The notes below the pieces were generated by a model that was given only the letters and a program-made list of their open reading frames with translations, was not told the origin of the DNA and searched no databases. From positions 1 to 17,280 of the forward strand of contig JBKPDO010000215.1 of assembly GCA_046727955.1 (NCBI GenBank): a stretch of 17,280 nucleotides of DNA, written 5' to 3'. Position 1 is the first letter of the stretch. The number at the start of each line of letters is the position of its first letter. The DNA is from DASVXQ01 sp046727955. Lineage in GTDB: Bacteria > Actinomycetota > CALGFH01. The position numbers and the translations under genes are program-made. Of the stretch, positions 1 through 6,360 are shown piece after piece.

Positions 1-879
1 GTTGAAATCGGCCAGGGCCGACACCGTGATGACCTCGTCGTAGGCGGCCGGGACGACGCGGCGGGCGTTGATGGAAGAGTTCCCGGCAGCCACCGCGTAG
101 GTCACGCCCGCGGCGACCGAGCGGCAGACCGCGTCGTGCAGTGGGTCGCCGGTGGCACAGCCAGCCCTGCTCGGCTCGGTGCCGCTGCCGCCCAGGCTCA
201 TGTTGGCCACCTCGATCCTGGCCGCGTTGCGGGTCACCCAGTCCACCCCGCAGATGACGTTGGACCACGAGCCGGCACCCGAGGCACTGAGCACGCGGAC
301 GGCCCACAGCCGGGCCCCGGGGGCAACCCCGACCACACCGGTGGCGTTGTCGCGGGCGGCGGCGATGCCGGCGACGTGGGTGCCGTGGCCGTTGCGGTCC
401 TCGTAGCCGCTGCCGTTGCACGCGACCCCGCCGACCACGTTGAGGTCGGGGTGGTTGGTGTCGATGCCGGTGTCGATGATGGCGATGTCGGCATTGACGC
501 TGCCGCTGCCGTTGCCCGACACGGTGCTGGACCGCTCGCCGTCGACCCGGTTGATGCCGGTGGGCAGCCGCTGGGCGTCCAGGTGGACCTCGCGGTCGGC
601 GACCACGGCGGCCACGCGCGGGTCGGCGCGCAGGGCAGCGACGGCGGCCGACGACAGGGTCGCGCTGTAGCCCTTGATGGCTGTGGCGTAGACGAACCCG
701 ACCCGGGCGTGCTGCGCCTTGGCCTGCGCGTGGGCGACCGCGGCGGGGCTGGCCACGAAGTCCTTCAGCACGACGATGTAGCGCCCGCCTCCGCCTGGCG
801 CCCCGCGGGCGCCGGCCGCCACGCCCAGGGCGCCAAGGACCACGGCCACGGCGACGACCACGGCGAGACGCTGTCGCAT
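1..879 (-). CDS. Secreted subtilisin-like serine protease (S8), N-terminal part, cut by window edge
   Basis: The reading frame is open from an ATG at 877-879 to the window edge, giving 293 residues with the C-terminus missing. Residues 1-26 look like a signal peptide: basic start, Val/Ala/Leu-rich core, then Ala-Gly. Residues 33-99 resemble an I9 propeptide (GRYIVVLKD onward), which in this family acts as chaperone and inhibitor before removal. The catalytic domain follows, with Asp136 in IIDTGID, His165 in NGHGTHVAG and the oxyanion-hole Asn267 in AAGNSS. The catalytic Ser (GTSMA motif) would lie beyond base 1. Cys154, Cys210, Cys241 and Cys252 could form disulfides, fitting an exported protein. 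A GGAGGAAGG site at 887-895 supports the start. The role is probably extracellular peptide hydrolysis; the substrate is unknown. The family call is firm; activity depends on the unseen Ser. Confidence 0.93.
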   Translation of the reverse strand, partial: MRQRLAVVVAVAVVLGALGVAAGARGAPGGGGRYIVVLKDFVASPAAVAHAQAKAQHARVGFVYATAIKGYSATLSSAAVAALRADPRVAAVVADREVHLDAQRLPTGINRVDGERSSTVSGNGSGSVNADIAIIDTGIDTNHPDLNVVGGVACNGSGYEDRNGHGTHVAGIAAARDNATGVVGVAPGARLWAVRVLSASGAGSWSNVICGVDWVTRNAARIEVANMSLGGSGTEPSRAGCATGDPLHDAVCRSVAAGVTYAVAAGNSSINARRVVPAAYDEVITVSALADFN

Positions 880-1262
880 GACCCGTCCTTCCTCCGCGCG
901 GCCGGCCAGGCACGACCCGCGCCCGGAACGGCCGAACCATCAGATGCACTGCGACTCAACACCATCCACATAAATCCGTCAATCTCGCTGCGCTTGGAGG
1001 GTCCAAGAGCCGGTTTCACAAAGCCGCGCGAACAGACGCAGAAGCTACCGTCGGCTGTGACGCCGCGCGGGATGCGCCCGTGCCGCGCTGGTCGGGGGAC
1101 GCGCTGACGGACGGCCAGGACCGGGGGCCCCCAACGGCCAACGCCGCGAGGATGGCCACCGCCGCCAGCGCCACCAGGGCGGCCGCCTGGCTGTAACCGT
1201 TGCTCGCCTGCCGGACCTAGATCCGGTGATGATGGACGATTGGGGCGGGAGGGAGCGGTGGG
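880..1262. other. Intergenic region between the protease and the sigma-factor fragment
   Basis: The 383 bases between the divergent protease and the sigma-factor remnant hold no gene I can support. A minus-strand frame from a GTG at 1174 to a stop at 1016-1018 (52 codons) has a hydrophobic Ala/Leu/Val stretch that could be a membrane helix, but it lacks a ribosome-binding site and a convincing continuation. I looked for a promoter for the protease around 940-1010. The minus strand carries TTGACG, but no -10 element follows at a suitable distance. Confidence 0.5.
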
Positions 1263-1385
1263 GTGACCGACGACGAGCAGCGCTTCCGGGTCCTCTACCG
1301 GCAGCACTACGCGCGAGTGCTTGCCTACGCTCTGCGGCGAGTCGGACCCGGCCGCGCGCAGGATTGTAGAGTCCAACGCAAATAG
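1263..1385 (+). pseudogene. Truncated ECF sigma factor (start of region 2 only)
   Basis: A GTG at 1263, preceded by a GGGAGG-like ribosome-binding site, opens a frame reading VTDDEQRFRVLYRQHYARVL and then AYALRRVGPGRAQD. This is the standard opening of an ECF sigma factor: the F..LY..HY.RVLAYALRRVG pattern of region 2.1, ending just before the usual D-x-V-x-E-T-F stretch of region 2.2. After the Asp codon at 1362-1364 the similarity stops, the base composition drops sharply, and the frame ends at a TAG (1383-1385) after 40 codons. An intact ECF factor has about 160-200 residues with regions 2 and 4, so this remnant cannot bind core polymerase or promoters as one. It probably marks a deletion or insertion endpoint. 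The identification rests on about 34 residues. Confidence 0.7.
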
Positions 1386-1717
1386 ACAGTTATCGCATGG
1401 TTAGTCGGTCTTCTAAAAAGACTACGTCTCAATACGTATTTTAGGTCTCACTCATGATGCGTATTCCAACACAATCCAAGCCAGTGGCATCATTGTGCCT
1501 TTGGGTCGGAGAACCATCGACTTCATCGGCTTCAAAGGAGAAGTCGAGATGCCGAGGCGGGGGGCGGTTTCTCTTCCGAGGGCGTGGAGCCTTCGTGCTC
1601 TGCCGACCTCCCGTCTCCAGCGCTGCCGACCGTCTTGCCGTGACCCGCCGCCTCGCGTGCCCAACCCGCCCGGTTCCCCAGACCCTGGGATTCGGGGAGT
1701 CGACCAAGGAGCGCGCA
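1386..1717. other. AT-rich island and leader upstream of the secreted protein
   Basis: These 332 bases hold no gene I recognise. The left part is unusually AT-rich for the window: 1381-1440 is about 37% GC and 1441-1500 about 47%, rising to normal by ~1550. It contains a short hairpin (GTCTT at 1408-1412 with AAGAC at 1418-1422), a perfect 10-bp palindrome AATACGTATT (1431-1440), and an 8-bp inverted repeat TCGACTTC/GAAGTCGA (1517-1524 and 1540-1547, 15-nt loop). These could be regulatory sites, the eroded end of a mobile element, or foreign DNA. I could not pair a -35 and -10 convincingly, and neither strand shows a recognisable transposase. Confidence 0.5.
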
Positions 1718-2230
1718 ATGCGACGCTTAGCAGCAGCCCTTGTCCTGTCGCTCGCCCTGCTGGCCCTGATGGCCACCGCGGCGTTCGCGGACAGCCCCCA
1801 CTTCGTTTCGGCCAGCGCGAGCGTGAACGCAGACGGGACGCTGACCGTGTCGTTCAAGGAGGCGGGGCTCGGCACCAACCAGCTCATCAACTATGAGGCC
1901 ACCGCGGATGCCACGGCCACCTACGTCTGCGTCAACAACGGCGGCGGCCACCCCAGCGCCACGAACAAGACGACCGTCAGCGGGCCGGTGAGCAAGACCG
2001 GGACGTTCAGCTCGGGCAAGAACGGCAATGTCACCGCGTCGCTGACGCTCAGCCCACCGCCACCGCCAGCACCGGACGTCTTCTCCTGCCCGTCCGGGCA
2101 GACCCTGCAGCTCGCGTTGGTGTCGTACACCAACGTGGCGATTACCGATACGACCCACGGCATCACCGAACCGATCCCGGGCACCTTCTCCTCAGGATGC
2201 CTCCTCCCGAATGTGCGCAAAGCGTGCTAG
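1718..2230 (+). CDS. Small secreted protein, four cysteines, unknown function
   Basis: This encodes 170 residues from an ATG preceded by AAGGA (1706-1710, 7-nt gap). The protein starts with a classic signal peptide: MRR, a Leu/Ala-rich core, and a likely cut after AFA at residues 22-24. The mature part is rich in Ser, Thr, Asn, Gly and Val with many alternating residues, suggesting a beta-sandwich. It has Cys71, Cys124, Cys161 and Cys170, likely two disulfides, and a Pro-rich linker at 113-119. I recognise no catalytic motif. It resembles the many small exported actinobacterial proteins without assigned function. Upstream frames starting earlier lack signal-peptide logic, so this start is preferred. 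The gene sits alone after an AT-rich leader and ends at a strong bidirectional terminator. Confidence 0.8.
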   Translation: MRRLAAALVLSLALLALMATAAFADSPHFVSASASVNADGTLTVSFKEAGLGTNQLINYEATADATATYVCVNNGGGHPSATNKTTVSGPVSKTGTFSSGKNGNVTASLTLSPPPPPAPDVFSCPSGQTLQLALVSYTNVAITDTTHGITEPIPGTFSSGCLLPNVRKAC

Positions 2231-2280
2231 TGGGGACGGCTAGGGACGGGCAGGGCCTGTCGCATGGCACAGGGTAGACG

Positions 2281-2309
2281 AGTGCCGGGGGACACAAGCC
2301 CCCGGCGCT
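2281..2309. terminator. Bidirectional terminator hairpin between convergent genes
   Basis: GCCGGGGG (2284-2291) pairs with CCCCCGGC (2299-2306) around a 7-nt loop. Three more pairs, one of them G-T, extend the stem outward to 2281 and 2309. It lies between the stop of the secreted-protein gene and the stop of the minus-strand NUDIX gene, so it can serve both. There is no T-run, which is common for actinobacterial terminators. Confidence 0.7.
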
Positions 2310-2342
2310 CCCTACTGCGCCAATGAGTGACCGAGCGGTTGG

Positions 2343-2828
2343 CTATCGATTGGCAGCGATGGCAGTCTGGAGCCGATCCAGAAATGGGACCTGCGCCGCC
2401 TTCAGCTTACGACGCGCCTCGTCGAGGGTGAACCACTCGACGCGGTCGATCTCGGGGAAGGTCTCGACTCGCCCCGACCGGGGCGGCCACTCCATCTGGT
2501 AGGTGTTGCTGACCGCGGTCGCGGCGTCCAGGTCTCCCCGGGCCGCCCACGCCAGGACGAGCTTCCCCGACTTCTGCCGGATCTCACCGAGATCGATGAG
2601 CGGGGTATCGGGGAGCTCATGCCCGGTTTCCTCCGCGAACTCTCGGCGAGCGACCGCTACCAGTTCCTCTCCCTCCTCTGCCTCGCCTTTCGGGATTGTC
2701 CAGTGACCCAGGTCCTTGTTCACCCAGTACGGACCGCCCATGTGCGCGAGCAGCACCTCCAGGCGATCGTCTCGGCGGCGCCACAGCAGGATGCCGGCGC
2801 TGGTTCGCCCGGACTTGTCGGTTGTCAC
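2343..2828 (-). CDS. NUDIX hydrolase (COG4119-like)
   Basis: This predicts 161 residues. NUDIX enzymes hydrolyse a nucleoside diphosphate linked to another group, using Mg2+ held by the NUDIX box. The box is complete at residues 48-70: Gly48, Glu54, then REFAEETG at 62-69, matching GX5EX7REUXEEXGU. The flanking text HWTIPKGE, GEIRQKSGK and EWPPRSGRVETFPEIDRVEW is characteristic of the small predicted NTP-pyrophosphohydrolase group COG4119. The frame stays open upstream to 3059, but the GTG at 2826-2828 is chosen because AGGAGG sits 5 nt before it and the domain begins a few residues later (TSAGILLWRR). It is divergent from the DUF899 gene. The true substrate cannot be deduced; house-cleaning of modified nucleotides or diadenosine polyphosphates are options. 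Confidence 0.9.
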   Translation of the reverse strand: MTTDKSGRTSAGILLWRRRDDRLEVLLAHMGGPYWVNKDLGHWTIPKGEAEEGEELVAVARREFAEETGHELPDTPLIDLGEIRQKSGKLVLAWAARGDLDAATAVSNTYQMEWPPRSGRVETFPEIDRVEWFTLDEARRKLKAAQVPFLDRLQTAIAANR

Positions 2829-2833
2829 CGCCA

Positions 2834-2839
2834 CCTCCT
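2834..2839 (-). promoter_or_regulatory. Ribosome-binding site fixing the NUDIX start
   Basis: The minus strand reads AGGAGG, 5 nt ahead of the GTG at 2828. None of the upstream in-frame starts (3059, or the ATG at 2924) has such a site, so this decides the shorter 161-residue protein. Confidence 0.75.
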
Positions 2840-3106
2840 GGGCCGTTTGCGTCCGCGTGGCCACGGCGTCTGGGGCCCGAAGGTCACGGTACCGCCTAAG
2901 GCGTGCTTCTCGGATGGCGCTCATAGGCTCGTCAAGGATCTCGCTGCTCACGCTGGCTCCGCGTTGTCCGGCAAGGGCGCCTGGGCGGTCGATGTCGGCG
3001 TACGGGCCGCGTGAACCCAGCAGCCGTGTCCGGTCGATGGTGTTGACTGTGCTCGGCACGCCCCGCAGCCACGCGAGCGCCGGGAGTCGATCCGGGAGGA
3101 GAAGCC

Positions 3107-3838
3107 ATGAGCATCACGTTTCCGGGGGAGTCACTGGACTACCGGGCGGCGCGCGACCGGCTGCTCGAGCAGGAGATCGAGCTGCGCCGCGCCACCGAGG
3201 CGGTGGCTGCCGCGAGGCGTGAGCTCCCGGCAGGTGGGGTCGTCCCCGAGGACTACCTCTTCCAAGGGGAAGGGGCGGACGGCGCCCCGACCGACGTGAG
3301 GCTGTCGGAGCTGTTTGCGCCCGGCAAGGACGCGCTGGTGATCTACAACTTCATGTTCCCGCGCGACCCCGGCGATCAGCGGCCGGGACCTGAGGCTGGC
3401 CAGACGGCGCTGCTGCCGCTCGCGGAGGGCCCGTGCCCCTCGTGCACAGCGTTCCTGGACCAGCTCGACGGCGCGGCCGAGCACGCAAGCCAGCGCGTCA
3501 ACCTCGCGGTGGTCGCCAAGTCCCCGCTGCCGCGCATCGTCACCTTCGCAAGGGAGCGCGGCTGGCGGCGGCTGCGGCTGTTGTCCTCGGCCAACAACAC
3601 CTACAAGCGCGACTACCACGGCGAGACCGCCGAGGGATCGCAGCGGCCGATGCTGAACGTGTTCCACCGCGACGGCGAGATGATCCGCCACTTCTGGGGC
3701 TCGGAGCTGTTCTACGCGCCGACCGACCCCGGACAAGACCCCCGCCACGTGGGCACGCTCGAGCCGCTCTGGAACCTGTTCGACCTCACCCCCCAGGGAC
3801 GACCAACCGACTGGGACGAGCAGCTGAGCTACCACTGA
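3107..3838 (+). CDS. DUF899 family thioredoxin-fold protein
   Basis: This encodes 243 residues from an ATG with GGGAGGAG 5 nt upstream (3094-3101). The sequence follows the DUF899 pattern: an N-terminal helical ELRRATEAVAAARRELP segment (about 26-41), a strand and loop around LVIYNFMFP (77-85), and a CPSC pair at 110-113 in the position typical of thioredoxin-like folds. The end has VFHRDGEMIRHFWGSEL and the closing EPLWNLFDLTPQGRPTDW. Length and order match the family, so it looks intact. DUF899 proteins are cytoplasmic with no settled biochemistry; the CPSC pair suggests redox or peroxiredoxin-like chemistry, but that is inference. It stands divergent from the NUDIX gene with 278 bases between their starts and is followed by a small hairpin at 3841-3857. 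Confidence 0.9.
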   Translation: MSITFPGESLDYRAARDRLLEQEIELRRATEAVAAARRELPAGGVVPEDYLFQGEGADGAPTDVRLSELFAPGKDALVIYNFMFPRDPGDQRPGPEAGQTALLPLAEGPCPSCTAFLDQLDGAAEHASQRVNLAVVAKSPLPRIVTFARERGWRRLRLLSSANNTYKRDYHGETAEGSQRPMLNVFHRDGEMIRHFWGSELFYAPTDPGQDPRHVGTLEPLWNLFDLTPQGRPTDWDEQLSYH

Positions 3839-3840
3839 CA

Positions 3841-3857
3841 GCCTTGATAGCCAAGGC
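3841..3857 (+). terminator. Weak hairpin after the DUF899 gene
   Basis: GCCTTG (3841-3846) pairs with CAAGGC (3852-3857) over a 5-nt loop, three bases after the stop codon. The six-pair stem has no T-run. It is a plausible but weak terminator. Confidence 0.4.
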
Positions 3858-3947
3858 CAGATCCTCGCCTACGCGGTCGTCTTAGGGGTCGCCCAACAGG
3901 TCGCCACGCAGTTGTCGACCGGCGCGCCCCGATCCTCTTCAGATGGG

Positions 3948-3953
3948 CATACT
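3948..3953 (+). promoter_or_regulatory. Putative leaderless -10 element (CATACT) for the LuxR pseudogene
   Basis: CATACT lies exactly 6 nt before the ATG at 3960, and there is no Shine-Dalgarno sequence in between. In actinobacteria a TANNNT-type box 6-7 nt before the first base of the start codon is the usual signature of leaderless transcripts. The intact LuxR gene at 9902 has the same arrangement (GATACT, 6 nt, ATG). No good -35 is visible. Confidence 0.4.
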
Positions 3954-3959
3954 GGCGTC

Positions 3960-5634
3960 ATGCCCCACCAGATCATGACCGGGCGCTTCATTGGCCGCGC
4001 CCAGGAGCTGGCGCTGCTGCGCGAGCTGCTCGCGCATGCCGTCGAGGGCGAGCCGCTGATCGCCGTGATCGGCGGGGAAGGGGGGGTCGGCAAGACGCGG
4101 CTGGCCGACCGGCTGGCCGACGCTGCGAACGAGCAGGGCGTGCGGGTGCTGCGCGGCGGCTGCGTGCCGCTCGGCGAGGAGGGCGTGCCGTTCGCGCCGG
4201 TCACCGAGGCGCTGCGCGGCCTGGTCGGCGACCTCGACCCGGCCGAGCTGGAGGCGGTAGCCGGCCCGGCCCGCGCCGACCTGGCTCATCTGGTCCCCGC
4301 GTTTGCCGGGAGCGCCGACGCGGCCGCGGGTGCCGGCGTCGTGGCCGTCAGCCAGGGACGGCTCTTCGAGCTACTGCCTCGGCGACGCCGACGCCGGGCT
4401 TGCCGAGCAGGCGGCGGCGGTTCGCCTCGCCAGGGAGGCAGGCGAGGTCGTCGACCTGCTGCGGGCGGTCGTCAACCACTCCGACGGGCTGCTGGCGACC
4501 GGCCGCCTGGACGAGGCGGCGATGGTCGCGCTCGGCGGCATCGAGGAGGCCCGCGGCCTCGGCCTGGCCCGCTCCTACGGGCGGCCGGACCTGGCCTGCA
4601 ACGCCACCGAGGCGCTGGTCGCCCTCGGCCGTTGGGACGAGGCCGAGCAGGTCTCCCGTGAGGGCCTCGAGACCGCCCCGACCGGTCCGGCCTACACGGC
4701 TCTGCCCCTCGCCCGGGCCGCCCTCGAGGTGGGCCTCGGCGACCTGGACGCCGCCGAGGCACGGCTGCAGGCCGCCCGGAAACTGTTCTCCGGGGACGCC
4801 CCCGAGCCCCAGCGGAGCGGCCCGCTCTTCGCCGGCCTTGCGGAGTTGGCGCTCTGGCGTGGCGACCTGGAGCAGGCCAGGGAATTGGTGACCGAGGCCG
4901 TGCCGCTGGTCGAGGCGGACCCGCGCTACGCCGCGCCGGTCTACGGCCTCGGCATGCGCATCGAGGCCGACCGCGCCGAGTTGGCCAGGGCACGCCACCC
5001 TGGCGAGCCGGCCAGCGACGACGGCACCGCCACCGCGCTGCTCGAGCGGCTCGGCGAGGCCGCCGCCGGCCCGGCCGCTACCGGCATCCCGGAGCTGGCC
5101 GCCTGGCACGCCACCGGGCTCGCCGAGCGGACGCGGCAGGAGGGCCCGTCCGACCCGGCGGCCTGGGCGGCAGCAGTCGCGGCCTGGGAGCGGCTCGGCC
5201 AGCCCTACCGGGTCGCCTACGCCTGCTTCCGCCAGGCCGAGGCGCTGATGGCCGGCACCGGCGACCGCGACGCGGCAGCCACGGTGCTGCGTCGCGCCGC
5301 CGACATCACCGGCCGCCTTAGCGCCCGTCCACTTGACACTGAGGTGCAGGCCCTGGCGCGGCGCGCCCGCCTCGACCTGCTCCCGCACGCCCCGGCCGCG
5401 GCCACAGCCCCGGCGGCCGGCGCGCCGACGCCCGCCGAGCACCTCGGCCTCACGCGGCGTGAGGCCGAGGTGCTTGCGCTGGTCGCGGCCGGGCGCAGCA
5501 ACAGCCAGATCGCCCAGGCGTTGTTCATCAGCCACAAGACCGCCAGCGTCCACGTCTCCAACATCCTTGCCAAGCTCGGCGTCCACAGCCGGGTCGAGGC
5601 CGCCGCGACCGCCCACCGCCTCGGCCTTGACTGA
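3960..5634 (+). pseudogene. ATPase-LuxR family transcriptional regulator with internal deletion and frame change
   Basis: The first part (3960 to about 4370) encodes the start of an AAA-type ATPase: GRFIGRAQELALLRELL and a Walker A motif GEGGVGKT at residues 39-46, then text up to RLFELL. There the frame shifts by one. From about 4372 the next frame reads LGDADAGLAEQAAAVRLARE, the helical TPR-like middle of the same family, and runs to a complete LuxR helix-turn-helix (LTRREAEVLALVAAG..., about the last 60 residues) ending with TGA at 5632-5634. Whole relatives have about 900-1000 residues; here about 560 codons remain, and Walker B, the sensor and the winged-helix segment are gone. Relatives couple ATP binding to DNA binding. 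The second part might still be made from an internal start such as 4303. Codon usage stays normal, so the damage looks recent, or it could be an assembly collapse. Confidence 0.8.
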
Positions 5635-5779
5635 TGCCGGCCAGCGCCGTGCCCGCCACCCTGCGGCGCCTGCTGGACCACAGCCAGGTTCGGCGGGTGG
5701 TGCCGACCCGGCGGCAGCGCGCCGCGCCCGTGGCCGTCGAGTCGTGCCGCCATGCCGTCGGGGACCGCTGGCAGGCGGG

Positions 5780-5808
5780 GCCCTCGGTGGTTACGTCCCA
5801 CCGAGGGC
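5780..5808. terminator. Strong 11-bp hairpin enclosing the stop codon of the 156-aa gene
   Basis: GCCCTCGGTGG (5780-5790) pairs perfectly with CCACCGAGGGC (5798-5808) over a 7-nt loop. The loop contains the TAA stop of the minus-strand gene (5791-5793), so the upstream arm is the last codons of that gene. It lies between convergent genes (LuxR pseudogene plus, 156-aa gene minus) and probably ends transcription from both sides. Confidence 0.65.
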
Positions 5809-6261
5809 GGCGCGCAACCGGTCCAGCATCACCTGCTCACCAGCGCTCACCTGCTCCGCGCCGAACCCCAGGAAGCCACCCTCCTTGGCGGCGTCGGCGG
5901 CCGCCTGCGCCGTCGCCACCAGCCACCCACGGAACGCCTCGACCTCCTGCGGGGTGGCCTTGGCCGTCACGATCTGGGTAACGCCCCGCAGCTCGTCCAG
6001 CACCTGCTGGCCGCTGGTCGGCTTGAAGTCCCCCAGCGGGTTCTGCCGGTGCTGGGCCAGCGCCTGCACGTCCAAGGCAACCGAGGTCAGCAGCTCCTCC
6101 TGGCTGGGTGGCAGCGTCGCCGACCGCAACGACGCCATCGTCTCCCTGGTCAGCTCGATCGGCCCGCCGGGATCCGCGATCGAGATCGCAAAGCCCGCGA
6201 CCAATGGCGCACGGCGGATCCGCGTCCATTCCTCGTCGGTGAAGTCCTTCCTGGACGTCAT
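5791..6261 (-). CDS. Conserved-looking hypothetical protein, 156 aa
   Basis: I do not recognise this family with certainty. The protein starts MTSRKDFTDEEWTRIRRAP, has a short hydrophobic segment (LVAGFAISIADPGGPIEL) that is too short and polar for a clear membrane helix, and continues with mostly helical, Ala/Glu/Gln-rich text. That text includes ELRGVTQIVTAKATPQEVEAFRGWL and a C-terminal KEGGFLGFGAEQVSAGE. The pattern suggests a soluble helical bundle in the cytoplasm; no catalytic motif is visible. An in-frame GTG at 6267 overlaps the ribosome-binding site, so the ATG at 6261 is preferred. Two 17-bp tandem repeats lie just upstream. The codon pattern and strong translation signal support a real gene. 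Function unknown. Confidence 0.75.
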   Translation of the reverse strand: MTSRKDFTDEEWTRIRRAPLVAGFAISIADPGGPIELTRETMASLRSATLPPSQEELLTSVALDVQALAQHRQNPLGDFKPTSGQQVLDELRGVTQIVTAKATPQEVEAFRGWLVATAQAAADAAKEGGFLGFGAEQVSAGEQVMLDRLRAALGGT

Positions 6262-6266
6262 GGCCA

Positions 6267-6274
6267 CCTCCTCT
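6267..6274 (-). promoter_or_regulatory. Ribosome-binding site deciding the start at 6261
   Basis: The minus strand reads AGAGGAGG, 5 nt ahead of the ATG at 6261. It overlaps the alternative in-frame GTG at 6265-6267, which rules that start out. Confidence 0.7.
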
Positions 6275-6280
6275 GGGCGT

Positions 6281-6314
6281 GAGGCACCAGCCTAGACGAG
6301 GCACCAGCCTAGAT
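6281..6314. repeat. Two tandem 17-bp repeats upstream of the 156-aa gene
   Basis: GAGGCACCAGCCTAGAC (6281-6297) is followed at once by GAGGCACCAGCCTAGAT (6298-6314), and GAGG begins a third copy. Read on the minus strand, each copy contains TAGGCT, close to an actinobacterial -10 box. The pair could be a duplicated promoter or operator for the gene at 6261, or simple replication slippage. Confidence 0.75.
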
Positions 6315-6360
6315 GAGGATCGGCGTTGCCGTGCCAGCCGACGAGTCGGGCAGCGACCCT

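Noticed and set aside
940..1010. Minus-strand promoter for the protease (TTGACG)
   Set aside because: No -10 hexamer lies 16-19 bases downstream; the match is probably chance.
136..1107. 323-codon plus-strand ORF
   Set aside because: It lies antisense to the subtilisin gene, has Gly/Ala/Val/Asp-rich shadow composition and no family pattern; the minus strand carries a clear catalytic triad.
1016..1174. 52-codon minus-strand frame with a hydrophobic Ala/Leu/Val stretch
   Set aside because: It could be a one-helix membrane peptide, but there is no ribosome-binding site, no convincing start, and the hydrophobicity is easily produced by GC-rich repeats of GCG/GTG.
1441..1890. 149-codon minus-strand ORF across the AT-rich island
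   Set aside because: Part of it (DFSFEADEVDG) looks protein-like, but it runs antisense through the signal peptide of the secreted protein and I cannot match it to a transposase or other family.
2829..3059. N-terminal extension of the NUDIX protein
   Set aside because: The frame is open, but the upstream residues are not part of the family and the GTG at 2828 has a far better ribosome-binding site.
4348..5616. 422-codon minus-strand ORF
   Set aside because: It is fully antisense to the TPR-HTH half of the LuxR gene, is Gly/Arg-rich, and has no recognisable domain; such shadows are common at this GC content.
5634..5981. Plus-strand ORF starting one base before the end of the LuxR stop (TGATG)
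   Set aside because: The overlap suggests coupling, but the product is Pro/Arg-rich, runs through the 11-bp hairpin and over the 156-aa gene on the other strand, and matches no family.
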